Of a stretch of DNA of 64,000 nucleotides, positions 28,657 through 36,856 are shown piece by piece (the first letter of the stretch is position 1; every line of letters starts with the position of its first letter). A program made the position numbers and the translations under genes. Under the pieces are notes generated by a model. It saw only the letters and a list, made by a program, of their open reading frames with translations, was not told the DNA's origin and did not search any database. This DNA comes from Streptomyces sp. RB17 (lineage in GTDB: Bacteria > Actinomycetota > Actinomycetes > Streptomycetales > Streptomycetaceae), in assembly GCF_009604455.1 (NCBI RefSeq), contig NZ_WEGL01000002.1, forward strand, positions 806,001 through 870,000, given 5' to 3'.

Positions 28657-31600
28657 ATGACCCCTCCGGACACGTCCGGCCTGGAGGCCGCTCTGAGCGC
28701 CGAGGTGGACGGCGAGGTCCGCTTCGACGCCGGCAGCCGCGGCGCCTACAGCACGGACGGTTCCAACTACCGGCAGGTCCCCCTGGGTCTCGTCGTCCCC
28801 CGCACGGTCGAGGCGGGCGCCCGGGCGCTGTCGGTGTGCGCACGCTTCGACGCCCCCGTCCTCTCCCGCGGCGGCGGCACCAGCCTGGCCGGACAGTCGA
28901 CCAACACCGCCGTGGTGATCGACTGGAGCAAGTACTGCACCCGGCTGGTCTCCGTCGACCCCGGGCGGCGCACCTGTGTGGTGGAGCCCGGGATCGTCCT
29001 GGACGAACTGAACCGCCAACTCGGCCCCCACCAGCTCCAGTTCGGGCCGAAACCCGCCACCCACAGCCACTGCGCGCTCGGCGGCATGATCGGCAACAAC
29101 TCCTGCGGCGCCTCCGCGCAGGCATACGGCAAGACCGTCGACAACGTCCGGGGCCTGGAGATCCTCACCTACGACGGACAGCGCACCTGGACCGGTCCCA
29201 CCCCGCCCGACGAGCGCGCCCGCATCGTCGCCGCCGGCGGCCGGCTCGCCGAGCTCTACGGCGGCCTCGACCGCATCGCCACCGAGTACCTGGCCGACAT
29301 CCGCCGCGGTTACCCGAAGATCCCCCGCCGCGTCTCCGGCTACAACCTGGACTCCCTGCTGCCCGAGAACGGCTTCGACGTGGCCAAGGCGCTCGTCGGC
29401 AGCGAGAGCACCCTGGTCACCGTCCTGCGCGCCGAACTCGACCTCGTCCCGGTGCCGCCGTACCAGTCGCTGCTGGTCCTCGGCTACGACGACGTCTGCG
29501 CCGCCGCCGACGACGTACCCCGCCTGCTGGAGCACAGCACGCCCAGCCAGCTCGAGGCCCTGGACGACCGCATGGCGCAGCTGATGCGCGAGGAGGGCGC
29601 CTACCTCGACTCGCTCGCCATGCTCCCCGAGGGCGACAGCTGGCTGATGGTGCAGTACAGCGGTGACAGCCAGGAGGACGTGGACGAGCAGGCGCACGCT
29701 CTGCTGCGGGCCGTCGGCCGGGACGAGAAGGCAAGCAGCGTCGCCTTCTCCGACGACCCCGAGCGCGAGCAGAAGATGCTCAGGGCCCGCGAGGCCGGAC
29801 TCGGCGTCACCGCGCGACCGCCGGACGGCCGGGAGACCTGGGAGGGCTGGGAGGACTCCGCCGTACCGCCCGAGCGGCTCGGCGACTATCTGCGCGACCT
29901 GAGGAGCCTGTTCGACGCGTTCGACTACGACCGCCCGACCCTGTACGGCCACTTCGGACAGGGCTGTGTGCACACCCGCATCCCCTTCGACCTCAGGACC
30001 GCCCACGGCGTGGCCGACTTCCGCCGCTTCGTGGAGCGCGCCGCCGACCTCGTGGCCTCCTACGGCGGCTCGCTGTCCGGCGAGCACGGCGACGGCCAGT
30101 CCCGCGGCGAACTGCTCACCCGGATGTTCGGCGAGCGGCTCGTCACCGCCTTCGGCGAGCTGAAGGCCCTCTTCGACCCCCGCGACCGGATGAACCCCGG
30201 CAAGATCGTCCGCCCCAACCCCGTCGACGGGCAGCTGCGGCTCGGCCCCGGCTGGCGGCCGGCCACGGAGGCGACCCACTTCGGCTTCCCCGAGGACGAG
30301 CACAACTTCAACCGCGCGGTGATGCGCTGCGTCGGCATCGGCAACTGCCGCAGCCACTCCGGCGGCGTGATGTGCCCCTCCTACCGGGCCACCATGGAGG
30401 AGGAGCACTCCACCCGCGGCCGGGCCCGGCTGCTGTTCGAGATGCTGAACGGCCATGCCGACTCCGCGATCCAGGACGGCTGGCGCTCCACGGCCGTACG
30501 CGACGCGCTCGACCTGTGCCTGGCCTGCAAGGGCTGCAAGTCCGACTGCCCGACCGGCGTCGACATGGCCACCCTCAAGGCAGAGTTCCTCGCCCACCAC
30601 TACGAGGGCCGTACGCGCCCCGCCGCGCACTACTCCATGGGCTGGCTCCCGGTCTGGGCCCGGCTCTCCCGCATCGCCCCCGCCCTGGTCAACTCCGCGC
30701 TGCACGCACCCGGACTCGCCCGCGCCGGAAAGCGGCTGGCCGGTGTGGACGGCGCCCGCTCGGCACCGGTGTTCGCCGAGGAGTCCTTCGTCCAGTGGTG
30801 GCGGGCCCAGCGCCGAGAGCAGCCGGACCCCGCCGACCCGCGCACCGTCGTCCTGTGGCCCGACACCTTCAGCACCTACTTCCACCCCGCCATCGCCAAG
30901 TCGGCCGTACGGATACTGGAGGACGCGGGCTTCCGAGTCGCCGTCCCCACCGAGCCGGTGTGCTGCGGCCTGACCTGGATCTCCACCGGTCAACTCCCCA
31001 TGGCCAAGAAGGTGTTGACCCGCACCCTCGCGGTGCTGCGCCCCCACCTGGAGGCGGGCACCCCGGTCATCGGCCTGGAACCCTCCTGCACGGCCGTCTT
31101 CCGTGCCGACGCCCCCGAGCTGATGCCCGCCGACCAGGACGTGCGCCGACTGGCCGGACAGGTCCGCACCCTCGCCGAACAGCTCGTCCACCACGCCCCC
31201 GACGACTGGCGGCCACCACAGCTCGCCCGGCCGGCGACCGTGCAGACCCACTGCCACCAGCACGCCGTCATGAAGTTCGACGCCGACGAAGAACTGATGC
31301 GCCGCGCCCACCTGGACGCCGACGTCCTCGACGAGGGCTGCTGCGGACTCGCCGGCAACTTCGGCTTCGAACGCGGCCACCACGAGGTCTCCATGGCCGT
31401 CGCCGAACTGGGCGTCCTGCCCTCCGTGCGCGCCGCCGCACCGGACAGCCTGATTCTCGCCGACGGCTTCAGCTGCCGCACGCAGATCGAGGGGGCCGGC
31501 ACCGGCCGCCGCGCCCTGCACCTCGCGGAGGCCCTGGCGCTCGCCCTCGACGGCAACCTGCCCAGCGACCACCCGGAACGCCTGGCCGACCGCCCGCCCG

Positions 31601-31692
31601 AGCCCTCGCGCACGGCACGCTGGACGACGACGGCGACCGTCGCCGGCCTCGCCGCCGGCGGTGCCGTGCTCGGGGCGCGGCGGCGGGTGTGA
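28657..31692 (+). CDS. YdiJ-like FAD-linked oxidase/Fe-S (CCG) dehydrogenase fusion
   Basis: A 1011-residue fusion. An FAD-binding PCMH domain comes first (VLSRGGGTSLAGQSTN, GMIGNNSCGA), then the FAD-oxidase C-terminal domain (about 270-530, with LSGEHGDGQSRGELL). A 4Fe-4S ferredoxin-like motif CLACKGCKSDCPTG lies at about 620. Two cysteine-rich CCG regions follow (VCCGLTWISTGQ about 768, GCCGLAGNFGF about 894). The protein ends in a hydrophobic helix and Arg-rich tail that may tether it to the membrane. E. coli YdiJ and its relatives oxidise D-2-hydroxy acids such as D-2-hydroxyglutarate or D-lactate; the substrate here is inferred. AAAGGAGC precedes the ATG. Confidence 0.87.
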   Translation: MTPPDTSGLEAALSAEVDGEVRFDAGSRGAYSTDGSNYRQVPLGLVVPRTVEAGARALSVCARFDAPVLSRGGGTSLAGQSTNTAVVIDWSKYCTRLVSVDPGRRTCVVEPGIVLDELNRQLGPHQLQFGPKPATHSHCALGGMIGNNSCGASAQAYGKTVDNVRGLEILTYDGQRTWTGPTPPDERARIVAAGGRLAELYGGLDRIATEYLADIRRGYPKIPRRVSGYNLDSLLPENGFDVAKALVGSESTLVTVLRAELDLVPVPPYQSLLVLGYDDVCAAADDVPRLLEHSTPSQLEALDDRMAQLMREEGAYLDSLAMLPEGDSWLMVQYSGDSQEDVDEQAHALLRAVGRDEKASSVAFSDDPEREQKMLRAREAGLGVTARPPDGRETWEGWEDSAVPPERLGDYLRDLRSLFDAFDYDRPTLYGHFGQGCVHTRIPFDLRTAHGVADFRRFVERAADLVASYGGSLSGEHGDGQSRGELLTRMFGERLVTAFGELKALFDPRDRMNPGKIVRPNPVDGQLRLGPGWRPATEATHFGFPEDEHNFNRAVMRCVGIGNCRSHSGGVMCPSYRATMEEEHSTRGRARLLFEMLNGHADSAIQDGWRSTAVRDALDLCLACKGCKSDCPTGVDMATLKAEFLAHHYEGRTRPAAHYSMGWLPVWARLSRIAPALVNSALHAPGLARAGKRLAGVDGARSAPVFAEESFVQWWRAQRREQPDPADPRTVVLWPDTFSTYFHPAIAKSAVRILEDAGFRVAVPTEPVCCGLTWISTGQLPMAKKVLTRTLAVLRPHLEAGTPVIGLEPSCTAVFRADAPELMPADQDVRRLAGQVRTLAEQLVHHAPDDWRPPQLARPATVQTHCHQHAVMKFDADEELMRRAHLDADVLDEGCCGLAGNFGFERGHHEVSMAVAELGVLPSVRAAAPDSLILADGFSCRTQIEGAGTGRRALHLAEALALALDGNLPSDHPERLADRPPEPSRTARWTTTATVAGLAAGGAVLGARRRV

Positions 31693-31702
31693 GGAGGCGT
31701 CC

Positions 31703-32812
31703 GTGAGCGACCGGCCGACCGTCGACGCCATCGACACCGCCGTCTACACCGTGCCCACCGACGCCCCCGAGGCGGACGGCACCCTGGCCTGGGACCGGAC
31801 CACCCTCGTCCTGGTCACCGTGCGCTCCGGCAGCACCACCGGCCTCGGCTACACCTACGCCCCGGCCGCCACCGTCCAGGTCGTCCGCGAGCTCCTCGCC
31901 GGCACCGTCACCGGTCTGCCGGTGCTCGACGTGCCGCGCGCGAACGAACGGATGTGCCGGGCGGTGCGCAACGCCGGACAGCCCGGTGTGGCCGCGCAGG
32001 CGACCGCCGCCGTCGACATCGCCCTGTGGGACCTCAAGGCCCGCCTGCTCGGCCTGCCCCTCGTCGACCTGCTCGGCGCCGCCCGCGACGACGTGCCCGT
32101 GTACGGCAGCGGCGGCTTCACCACCTACGACGCCGAGCGCCAGGACCGCCAACTGCGCGGCTGGGCCGAGGACGAGGGCATCCCCCGCGTCAAGATCAAG
32201 ATCGGTGAGTCGTGGGGCGGCCGGGAGACCCGCGACCTCGAACGGGTCGCCCGCGCACGGCAGAGCGTCGGCGACGCGGCCGAGCTGTACGTGGACGCCA
32301 ACGGCGGCTACACCGGCGGACAGGCCGCACGCATCGGCGACGCGCTCGCGGACCAGGACGTCACCTGGTTCGAGGAACCGGTCTCCTCCGACCACCTCAC
32401 CCTGCTCGCGGACCTGCGCGGCCGCCTCCCGATGGACGTCACCGCCGGCGAGTACGGCTACACCCTGCCGTACTTCGAGCACATGCTGGCCGCCGGGGCG
32501 GTCGACTGCCTCCAGGCGGACGTCACCCGGTGCGGCGGCATCACCGTCTGGCTGCGCGTCGCCGCGCTCGCCCACGCGCGCGGGATCGACGTCTCGGGCC
32601 ACTGCGCGCCGCACGCCCACGCGCATGCCGCCGCTGCCGTACCCAATCTGCGCCACCTGGAGTGGTTCCACGACCACGTCCGCATCGAGCGGCTCTTCTT
32701 CGACGGCGTCCTCGACCCCGGCGACGGGAGCATCACTCCGGGCGCCGACGGGGCACCCGGACTGGGGCTGACCCTCGTGGAGGAACGGGCCGGGCCGTAC
32801 CGCGTGGCGTGA
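31703..32812 (+). CDS. Enolase-superfamily (mandelate racemase/muconate lactonising) enzyme
   Basis: A 369-residue MR/MLE-type protein. It has a capping domain followed by a barrel with RVKIKIGESW (KxK catalytic Lys), YVDANGGYT (metal Asp), WFEEPVSSD (metal Glu), TAGEYGY (metal Glu) and GHCAPHAH at the position of a C-terminal catalytic His. Such enzymes abstract the alpha proton of a carboxylate, giving dehydration, racemisation or cycloisomerisation. The GTG at 31703 has GAGGAGGC upstream and lies 10 bp after the YdiJ-like gene, so the two probably act on the same hydroxy- or sugar-acid pathway. Confidence 0.83.
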   Translation: MSDRPTVDAIDTAVYTVPTDAPEADGTLAWDRTTLVLVTVRSGSTTGLGYTYAPAATVQVVRELLAGTVTGLPVLDVPRANERMCRAVRNAGQPGVAAQATAAVDIALWDLKARLLGLPLVDLLGAARDDVPVYGSGGFTTYDAERQDRQLRGWAEDEGIPRVKIKIGESWGGRETRDLERVARARQSVGDAAELYVDANGGYTGGQAARIGDALADQDVTWFEEPVSSDHLTLLADLRGRLPMDVTAGEYGYTLPYFEHMLAAGAVDCLQADVTRCGGITVWLRVAALAHARGIDVSGHCAPHAHAHAAAAVPNLRHLEWFHDHVRIERLFFDGVLDPGDGSITPGADGAPGLGLTLVEERAGPYRVA

Positions 32813-32861
32813 AGTCACCCCACGGGGCAGTGAAGTCAGTGTGCGGGAAAGGGAGATGACC

Positions 32862-33872
32862 ATGCCACCGACCGTCGTCATCACCGGCGCCAGCGCCGGG
32901 ATCGGGCGCGCCACCGCCCGCCTGTACGGCAGGCGCGGCGCGAACGTCGTGCTGGTCGCGCGCGGTGAGGGCGGCCTTCAGGCGGCGGCGGACGAGGTCG
33001 CGGCCCTCGGCGGACGCCCCCTCGTCCAGCCGGCCGACACGGCCGACCAGGCCCAGGTCGAGGCCGTCGCCGAGGCCGCGGAGAAGGAGTTCGGCCCGGT
33101 CGACGTGTGGATCAACTGCGCCTTCGCGACCGTGTTCGCGCCGTTCGAGGAGATCACGCCGGAGGAGTTCCGGCGGATCACCGACGTCACCTACCTCGGC
33201 TTCGTCAACGGCACCCGCTCGGCCCTGAAGCGCATGCTGCCCCGCGACCGGGGCACGATCGTGCAGGTCGGCTCGGCCCTCGCAGAGCGGTCCATCCCGC
33301 TGCAGTCCGCGTACTGCGGCGCCAAGCACGCCATCAACGGCTTCACCTCCTCTCTGCGCACCGAACTGCTGCACCGCGGCAGCGGCGTCCACGTCACCGT
33401 CGTCCAGCTGCCCGCGGTCAACACCCCCCAGTTCGAATGGGTCCGCTCCCGGCTCTCCCGGCACCCCATGCCGGTGCCGCCCATCTACCAGCCGGAGGTC
33501 GCGGCCCGCGGCGTGCTGTACGCGGCCGACCACCCGCGCCGCAAGCAGTACTTGGTCGGCGCCAGCACCGTGGCCACTATCTGGGCCAACCGGCTCGCCC
33601 CGGCCCCGCTCGACCGCTACCTCGCGCGCACCGGCTTCGGCTCCCAGCAGACCGACCGCATCCCGCCCGCCGGACTGGACAACCTCTTCGCGCCCGTGGA
33701 CCAGGACCCCGCCGAGGACCAGGGCGCCCACGGCTCCTTCGACGACAGCGCCCACCCCCGCTCCTGGCAGCAGACCCTGGTACGGCACCCCGCCGCCACC
33801 GCCCTCGGCACCGGCGCCGCGCTGCTCGGCGTCGCACGCGGCCTGCGCCGGCTGACCTCCCGCGCCGCCTAG
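32862..33872 (+). CDS. SDR-family oxidoreductase
   Basis: A 336-residue classical SDR with a C-terminal extension. TGASAGIGRA is the nucleotide-binding motif and YCGAKHA the YxxxK active site, with a preceding QVGSALAERSIPLQSA strand. The last 50 or so residues contain a short hydrophobic segment and an Arg-rich end, suggesting membrane association. Of the two nearby ATGs (32856 and 32862), the second is better spaced from AAAGGGAG. It is 49 bp after the enolase gene and likely in the same transcript. The substrate is unknown. Confidence 0.83.
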   Translation: MPPTVVITGASAGIGRATARLYGRRGANVVLVARGEGGLQAAADEVAALGGRPLVQPADTADQAQVEAVAEAAEKEFGPVDVWINCAFATVFAPFEEITPEEFRRITDVTYLGFVNGTRSALKRMLPRDRGTIVQVGSALAERSIPLQSAYCGAKHAINGFTSSLRTELLHRGSGVHVTVVQLPAVNTPQFEWVRSRLSRHPMPVPPIYQPEVAARGVLYAADHPRRKQYLVGASTVATIWANRLAPAPLDRYLARTGFGSQQTDRIPPAGLDNLFAPVDQDPAEDQGAHGSFDDSAHPRSWQQTLVRHPAATALGTGAALLGVARGLRRLTSRAA

Positions 33873-33881
33873 GCTGACGCC

Positions 33882-34382
33882 GTGCGTCTCCTGCTCATGT
33901 CCGACACCCATCTGCCCAAGCGCGCCAAACGGCTCCCCGAGCCGCTGCTGGCCGAACTCCCCTGCGCGGACGTCGTGTTCCACGCCGGGGACTGGGTCGA
34001 CACCGCCACCCTGGACCTGCTGGAGAGCCGCTGCCGCCGGCTCATCGGCGTCCACGGCAACAACGACGGCCCTCAGCTGCGGGCCCGGCTCCCCGAGGTC
34101 GCGTACGCCGAACTGGACGGCCTGCGCTTCGGCGTGGTCCACGAGACCGGTCCCGCCCAGGGCCGCGAGGCCCGCTGCGCCGCGCGCTTCCCCGACCTCG
34201 ACGTGCTGGTGTTCGGCCACAGCCACATCCCCTGGGACACCACCGCGCCGACCGGCCTTCGCCTGCTCAACCCCGGCTCACCGACCGACCGCCGGCGCCA
34301 GCCCCACTGCACGTACATGACCGCCGTGCTCGCCGGCGGTGCGCTCACCGAGGTGACCCTGCACCCGCTGCCGCAGCGGTAG
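33882..34382 (+). CDS. YfcE/MJ0936-type metallophosphoesterase
   Basis: A 166-residue calcineurin-like phosphoesterase with all metal motifs: SDTHLP, HAGDW, VHGNND, VVHETGP and FGHSHIP. Small proteins of this type hydrolyse phosphodiesters; the physiological substrate is uncertain. The GTG start has no ribosome-binding site, but TAGGCT (33870-33875) overlaps the upstream TAG stop and ends six bases before it, suggesting an internal leaderless promoter. Confidence 0.87.
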   Translation: MRLLLMSDTHLPKRAKRLPEPLLAELPCADVVFHAGDWVDTATLDLLESRCRRLIGVHGNNDGPQLRARLPEVAYAELDGLRFGVVHETGPAQGREARCAARFPDLDVLVFGHSHIPWDTTAPTGLRLLNPGSPTDRRRQPHCTYMTAVLAGGALTEVTLHPLPQR

Positions 34383-34404
34383 CGTTCCGTGGCATCATCC
34401 GCGG

Positions 34405-34992
34405 ATGATCAACAGCTCCGGCATACCCGCCGTCGTACCCGCGGGCCGCATGGCCCGGCAGGCCCAGCCCGTCCTGTCCCTGGCGCCCGGCCCGGAACTG
34501 CGGCCCTGGCGTGCCGACGACGCGAGCGCGCTGCTCGCCGCCGGCCAGGACCCGGCGATCCGGCAGTGGAACCTGTTCACCGTGGACGGCCTCGACGACG
34601 CCCGGCAGCGGATCGCGCGCATGCACGAGCGGTGGCGGGCGGAGACCGGCGCCGTGTGGGCCGTGGCCCGGCCGGGCGGCCCGGCCGTCGGGCTCATCGG
34701 GCTGAACGACGTCGACCTCGCGGGCGGGTCCGCCGAGCTCGTCTACTGGCTGCTGCCCGAGGCGCGTGGTGGTGGGGTCGCGGTGGCGGCGGTGCGCCGG
34801 CTGGGGCGGTGGGCCCTGGACGACCTGGGTCTGCATCGGCTGCGGCTGTGCCACTCCACGGCCAATCCCGCGTCGTGCCGGGTGGCAGAGAAGGCCGGGT
34901 ACGAGCTGGAGGGTACGCAGCGTAGTGCTCTGTTGCATCCCGATGGCTGGCATGATCAGCATCTGCATGCGCGGGTTCAGGGTGACGTCTGA
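34405..34992 (+). CDS. GNAT-family N-acetyltransferase
   Basis: A 195-residue acetyltransferase of the RimJ/RimL-like branch. LRPWRADDASALLAAG is the typical first strand and helix, followed by LIGLNDVDL and the acetyl-CoA loop with LPEARGGGVAVAAVRRL. The chain ends NPASCRVAEKAGYELEG, the conserved late GNAT pattern. It acetylates an amino group of a protein or small molecule; the target is unknown. It lies 22 bp after the phosphoesterase. Confidence 0.85.
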   Translation: MINSSGIPAVVPAGRMARQAQPVLSLAPGPELRPWRADDASALLAAGQDPAIRQWNLFTVDGLDDARQRIARMHERWRAETGAVWAVARPGGPAVGLIGLNDVDLAGGSAELVYWLLPEARGGGVAVAAVRRLGRWALDDLGLHRLRLCHSTANPASCRVAEKAGYELEGTQRSALLHPDGWHDQHLHARVQGDV

Positions 34993-35053
34993 GTCGCCTG
35001 CCGGTCTGCCGGGACCGGTTCGTGTGCGGGGGTGCGGCCGAGCCTTTGGCCGG

Positions 35054-35075
35054 GCGCGCAGTTTCCCGCGCCCCT
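35054..35075 (-). repeat. Dispersed Streptomyces intergenic repeat, copy 1
   Basis: Read on the minus strand this is AGGGGCGCGGGAAACTGCGCG. A near-identical copy occurs at 63317-63337 on the plus strand. Both are in gaps beside 3' ends of genes. This is the common short GC-rich element found between Streptomyces genes, as I recall it; it may act as an mRNA 3' end or terminator. Confidence 0.6.
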
Positions 35076-35089
35076 CAGGGGGTCGTCCG

Positions 35090-35728
35090 TCACCAGCGCT
35101 GAGGAGTGAGCCTCCTTCGCCCGCGTCCTAGCAGCCTTGCCGCCACCCATGCCAGAACGGCCGCCGCCGCCACGAGCACCGCTCGCTTGGCCACCGGCAG
35201 GCTGGACGCGCGCAGCAGGTCGAAGGGTTCCGGCTCCGGCTCCTCCCGCTGTCGCGGTTGTTCCTCGGTGATCGGTGCCGGGGCCGGCTCGGCGAGTCTG
35301 TCCGCCAGGCAGGACGCGAACTGGCCCACGAGACGGTCGCCCACCTCCGCCAGCACCCCGCGTCCGAACTGCGCGGGGCGGCCGGTCACCGTGAGGTCGG
35401 TCCGCACCGACACCGCCGTGCCGCCGTCGCGTTCGGCCAGGGTGGCGGCGACCTTCGCCCTCGCCGTGCCCTGTCCCCGGGTCTCCCGGCCGCTTGCCGC
35501 GAGCACCATCCGGTGGGCCGGTTCGTCCTGCTCCTCGAAGACCGCCGTACCCCGGTAGGTCACGGTGACCGGGCCGACCTTGACCTTCACCGAGCCGGTC
35601 ACGGTCTTGCCGTCGTAGTCCTCCACCACCGCGCCCGGCAGACAGGGTGCGACCCGTTCGATGTCGAGGAGTGCGTGCCAGGCGTCGTCGACCGGGACGG
35701 GGACGGTGAACTCGTGGTGCAGTTCCAT
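35090..35728 (-). CDS. coxG: CoxG-like SRPBCC protein with membrane anchor
   Basis: A 212-residue protein. Residues 1-145 are an SRPBCC/START-like CoxG domain (VDDAWHALLDIERVAPCLPGA is its diagnostic start). A Pro/Glu linker and then a transmembrane helix (about 185-203, AVLVAAAAVLAWVAARLLG) with an Arg-rich end follow. In CO dehydrogenase systems CoxG anchors the enzyme to the inner face of the membrane. It is the last gene of the leftward cox operon, 21 bp after the XdhC-family gene. Confidence 0.85.
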   Translation of the reverse strand: MELHHEFTVPVPVDDAWHALLDIERVAPCLPGAVVEDYDGKTVTGSVKVKVGPVTVTYRGTAVFEEQDEPAHRMVLAASGRETRGQGTARAKVAATLAERDGGTAVSVRTDLTVTGRPAQFGRGVLAEVGDRLVGQFASCLADRLAEPAPAPITEEQPRQREEPEPEPFDLLRASSLPVAKRAVLVAAAAVLAWVAARLLGRGRRRLTPQRW

Positions 35729-35749
35729 GACGGGCTCCTTCCGGAATGG

Positions 35750-36856
35750 TCAGGCGGCGGGCGGGTGGATGGCTCCGGCCGTGCTGGTCAGCGGCGCGCC
35801 GCTGCCGCCCCAGCGCAGCGCGACGATCTCGGCGGCGACGGACACGGCGACCTCCTCGGGCGTACGGGCCCCCAGGTCGAGCCCGAGCGGTGAGCGCAGC
35901 CGGGACAACGCGGCCCGGGTGAGGCCGGCCTCGGTGAGCCGTGCGAGCCGCTCCTCGTGGGTCTTCCGGCTGCCCATCGCGCCGATGTAGGCGGCCGGAC
36001 GGCGCAGGGCCTCCTCCAGGAGCGGCACGTCGAACTTCGGGTCGTGGGTGAGGACACAGATCACGGTGCGGTCGTCGGTGTCCGTGCCGGCGAGATGGCG
36101 GTGCGGCCAGTCGACCACGACCTCGACGGCCGCCGGGAAGCGTTTGGGTGTGGCGAAGACCGGGCGGGCGTCGCACACGGTGACCCGGTAACCGAGGAAG
36201 TCGCCGATGCGCGCCACGGCGGCCGCGTAGTCGATCGCGCCGAAGACCAGCATGCGCGGCGGCGGGGCGAAGGACTGGAGGAACACGGTGACGGCGTCCT
36301 CACGGCGCTCGCCGTGCGGCCCGTAGTGCCGCAGGACCGAGGCGCCCAGCGCGAGTTCGCCGCGCGCGTCGGCGGTGACCGCGACGTCGAGGCCGCTTGC
36401 GCCGAGCGTGCCCGCCGCCCGGTCCGGCCAGACCACGAGCGTGGCGCCGCGCGGCGCCGGTCCGTCCACCACCGTGGCCACCGTCACCGGCTCGCCCCCG
36501 GCGACCGACGCGGCGACCGCGCCGAGCGCCGGGTCCGATCCGGGCGTCACCGGGCGTACCAGCAGGGTGATCTCGCCGCCGCAGGTCAGCCCGACCGCGA
36601 ACGCGTCCTCGTCGCTGTATCCGAAGGTCGCGAGGCGCGCCTCGCCGCTCGCCACGACCTCCTGGGCGAGTTCGAACACCGCGCCCTCCACGCAGCCCCC
36701 GGACACGCTCCCCACGACCTCGTCGTCCGGGCCCACCGCCATGGCGGCGCCGGGGCCGCGCGGCGCGCTGCGGCTGACCGCGACGACCGTGGCCAGCCCG
36801 AACGGCATCCCGGCCGCGTGCCAGTGCGCCAGCGCCGGCAGGATCTCACGCACCAT
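35750..36856 (-). CDS. XdhC/CoxI-family molybdenum cofactor maturation protein
   Basis: A 368-residue protein. The N-terminal XdhC_CoxI domain has VSRSAPRGPGAAMAV and GSVSGGCVEGAVFE, and the C-terminal Rossmann XdhC_C domain has VLTHDPKFDVPLLEEAL and YIGAMGSRKTHEERLARL. Such proteins bind molybdenum cofactor and insert its sulfurated form into molybdenum hydroxylases, here the CoxL-type subunit. It overlaps the coxE gene by 11 bp. Confidence 0.9.
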   Translation of the reverse strand: MVREILPALAHWHAAGMPFGLATVVAVSRSAPRGPGAAMAVGPDDEVVGSVSGGCVEGAVFELAQEVVASGEARLATFGYSDEDAFAVGLTCGGEITLLVRPVTPGSDPALGAVAASVAGGEPVTVATVVDGPAPRGATLVVWPDRAAGTLGASGLDVAVTADARGELALGASVLRHYGPHGERREDAVTVFLQSFAPPPRMLVFGAIDYAAAVARIGDFLGYRVTVCDARPVFATPKRFPAAVEVVVDWPHRHLAGTDTDDRTVICVLTHDPKFDVPLLEEALRRPAAYIGAMGSRKTHEERLARLTEAGLTRAALSRLRSPLGLDLGARTPEEVAVSVAAEIVALRWGGSGAPLTSTAGAIHPPAA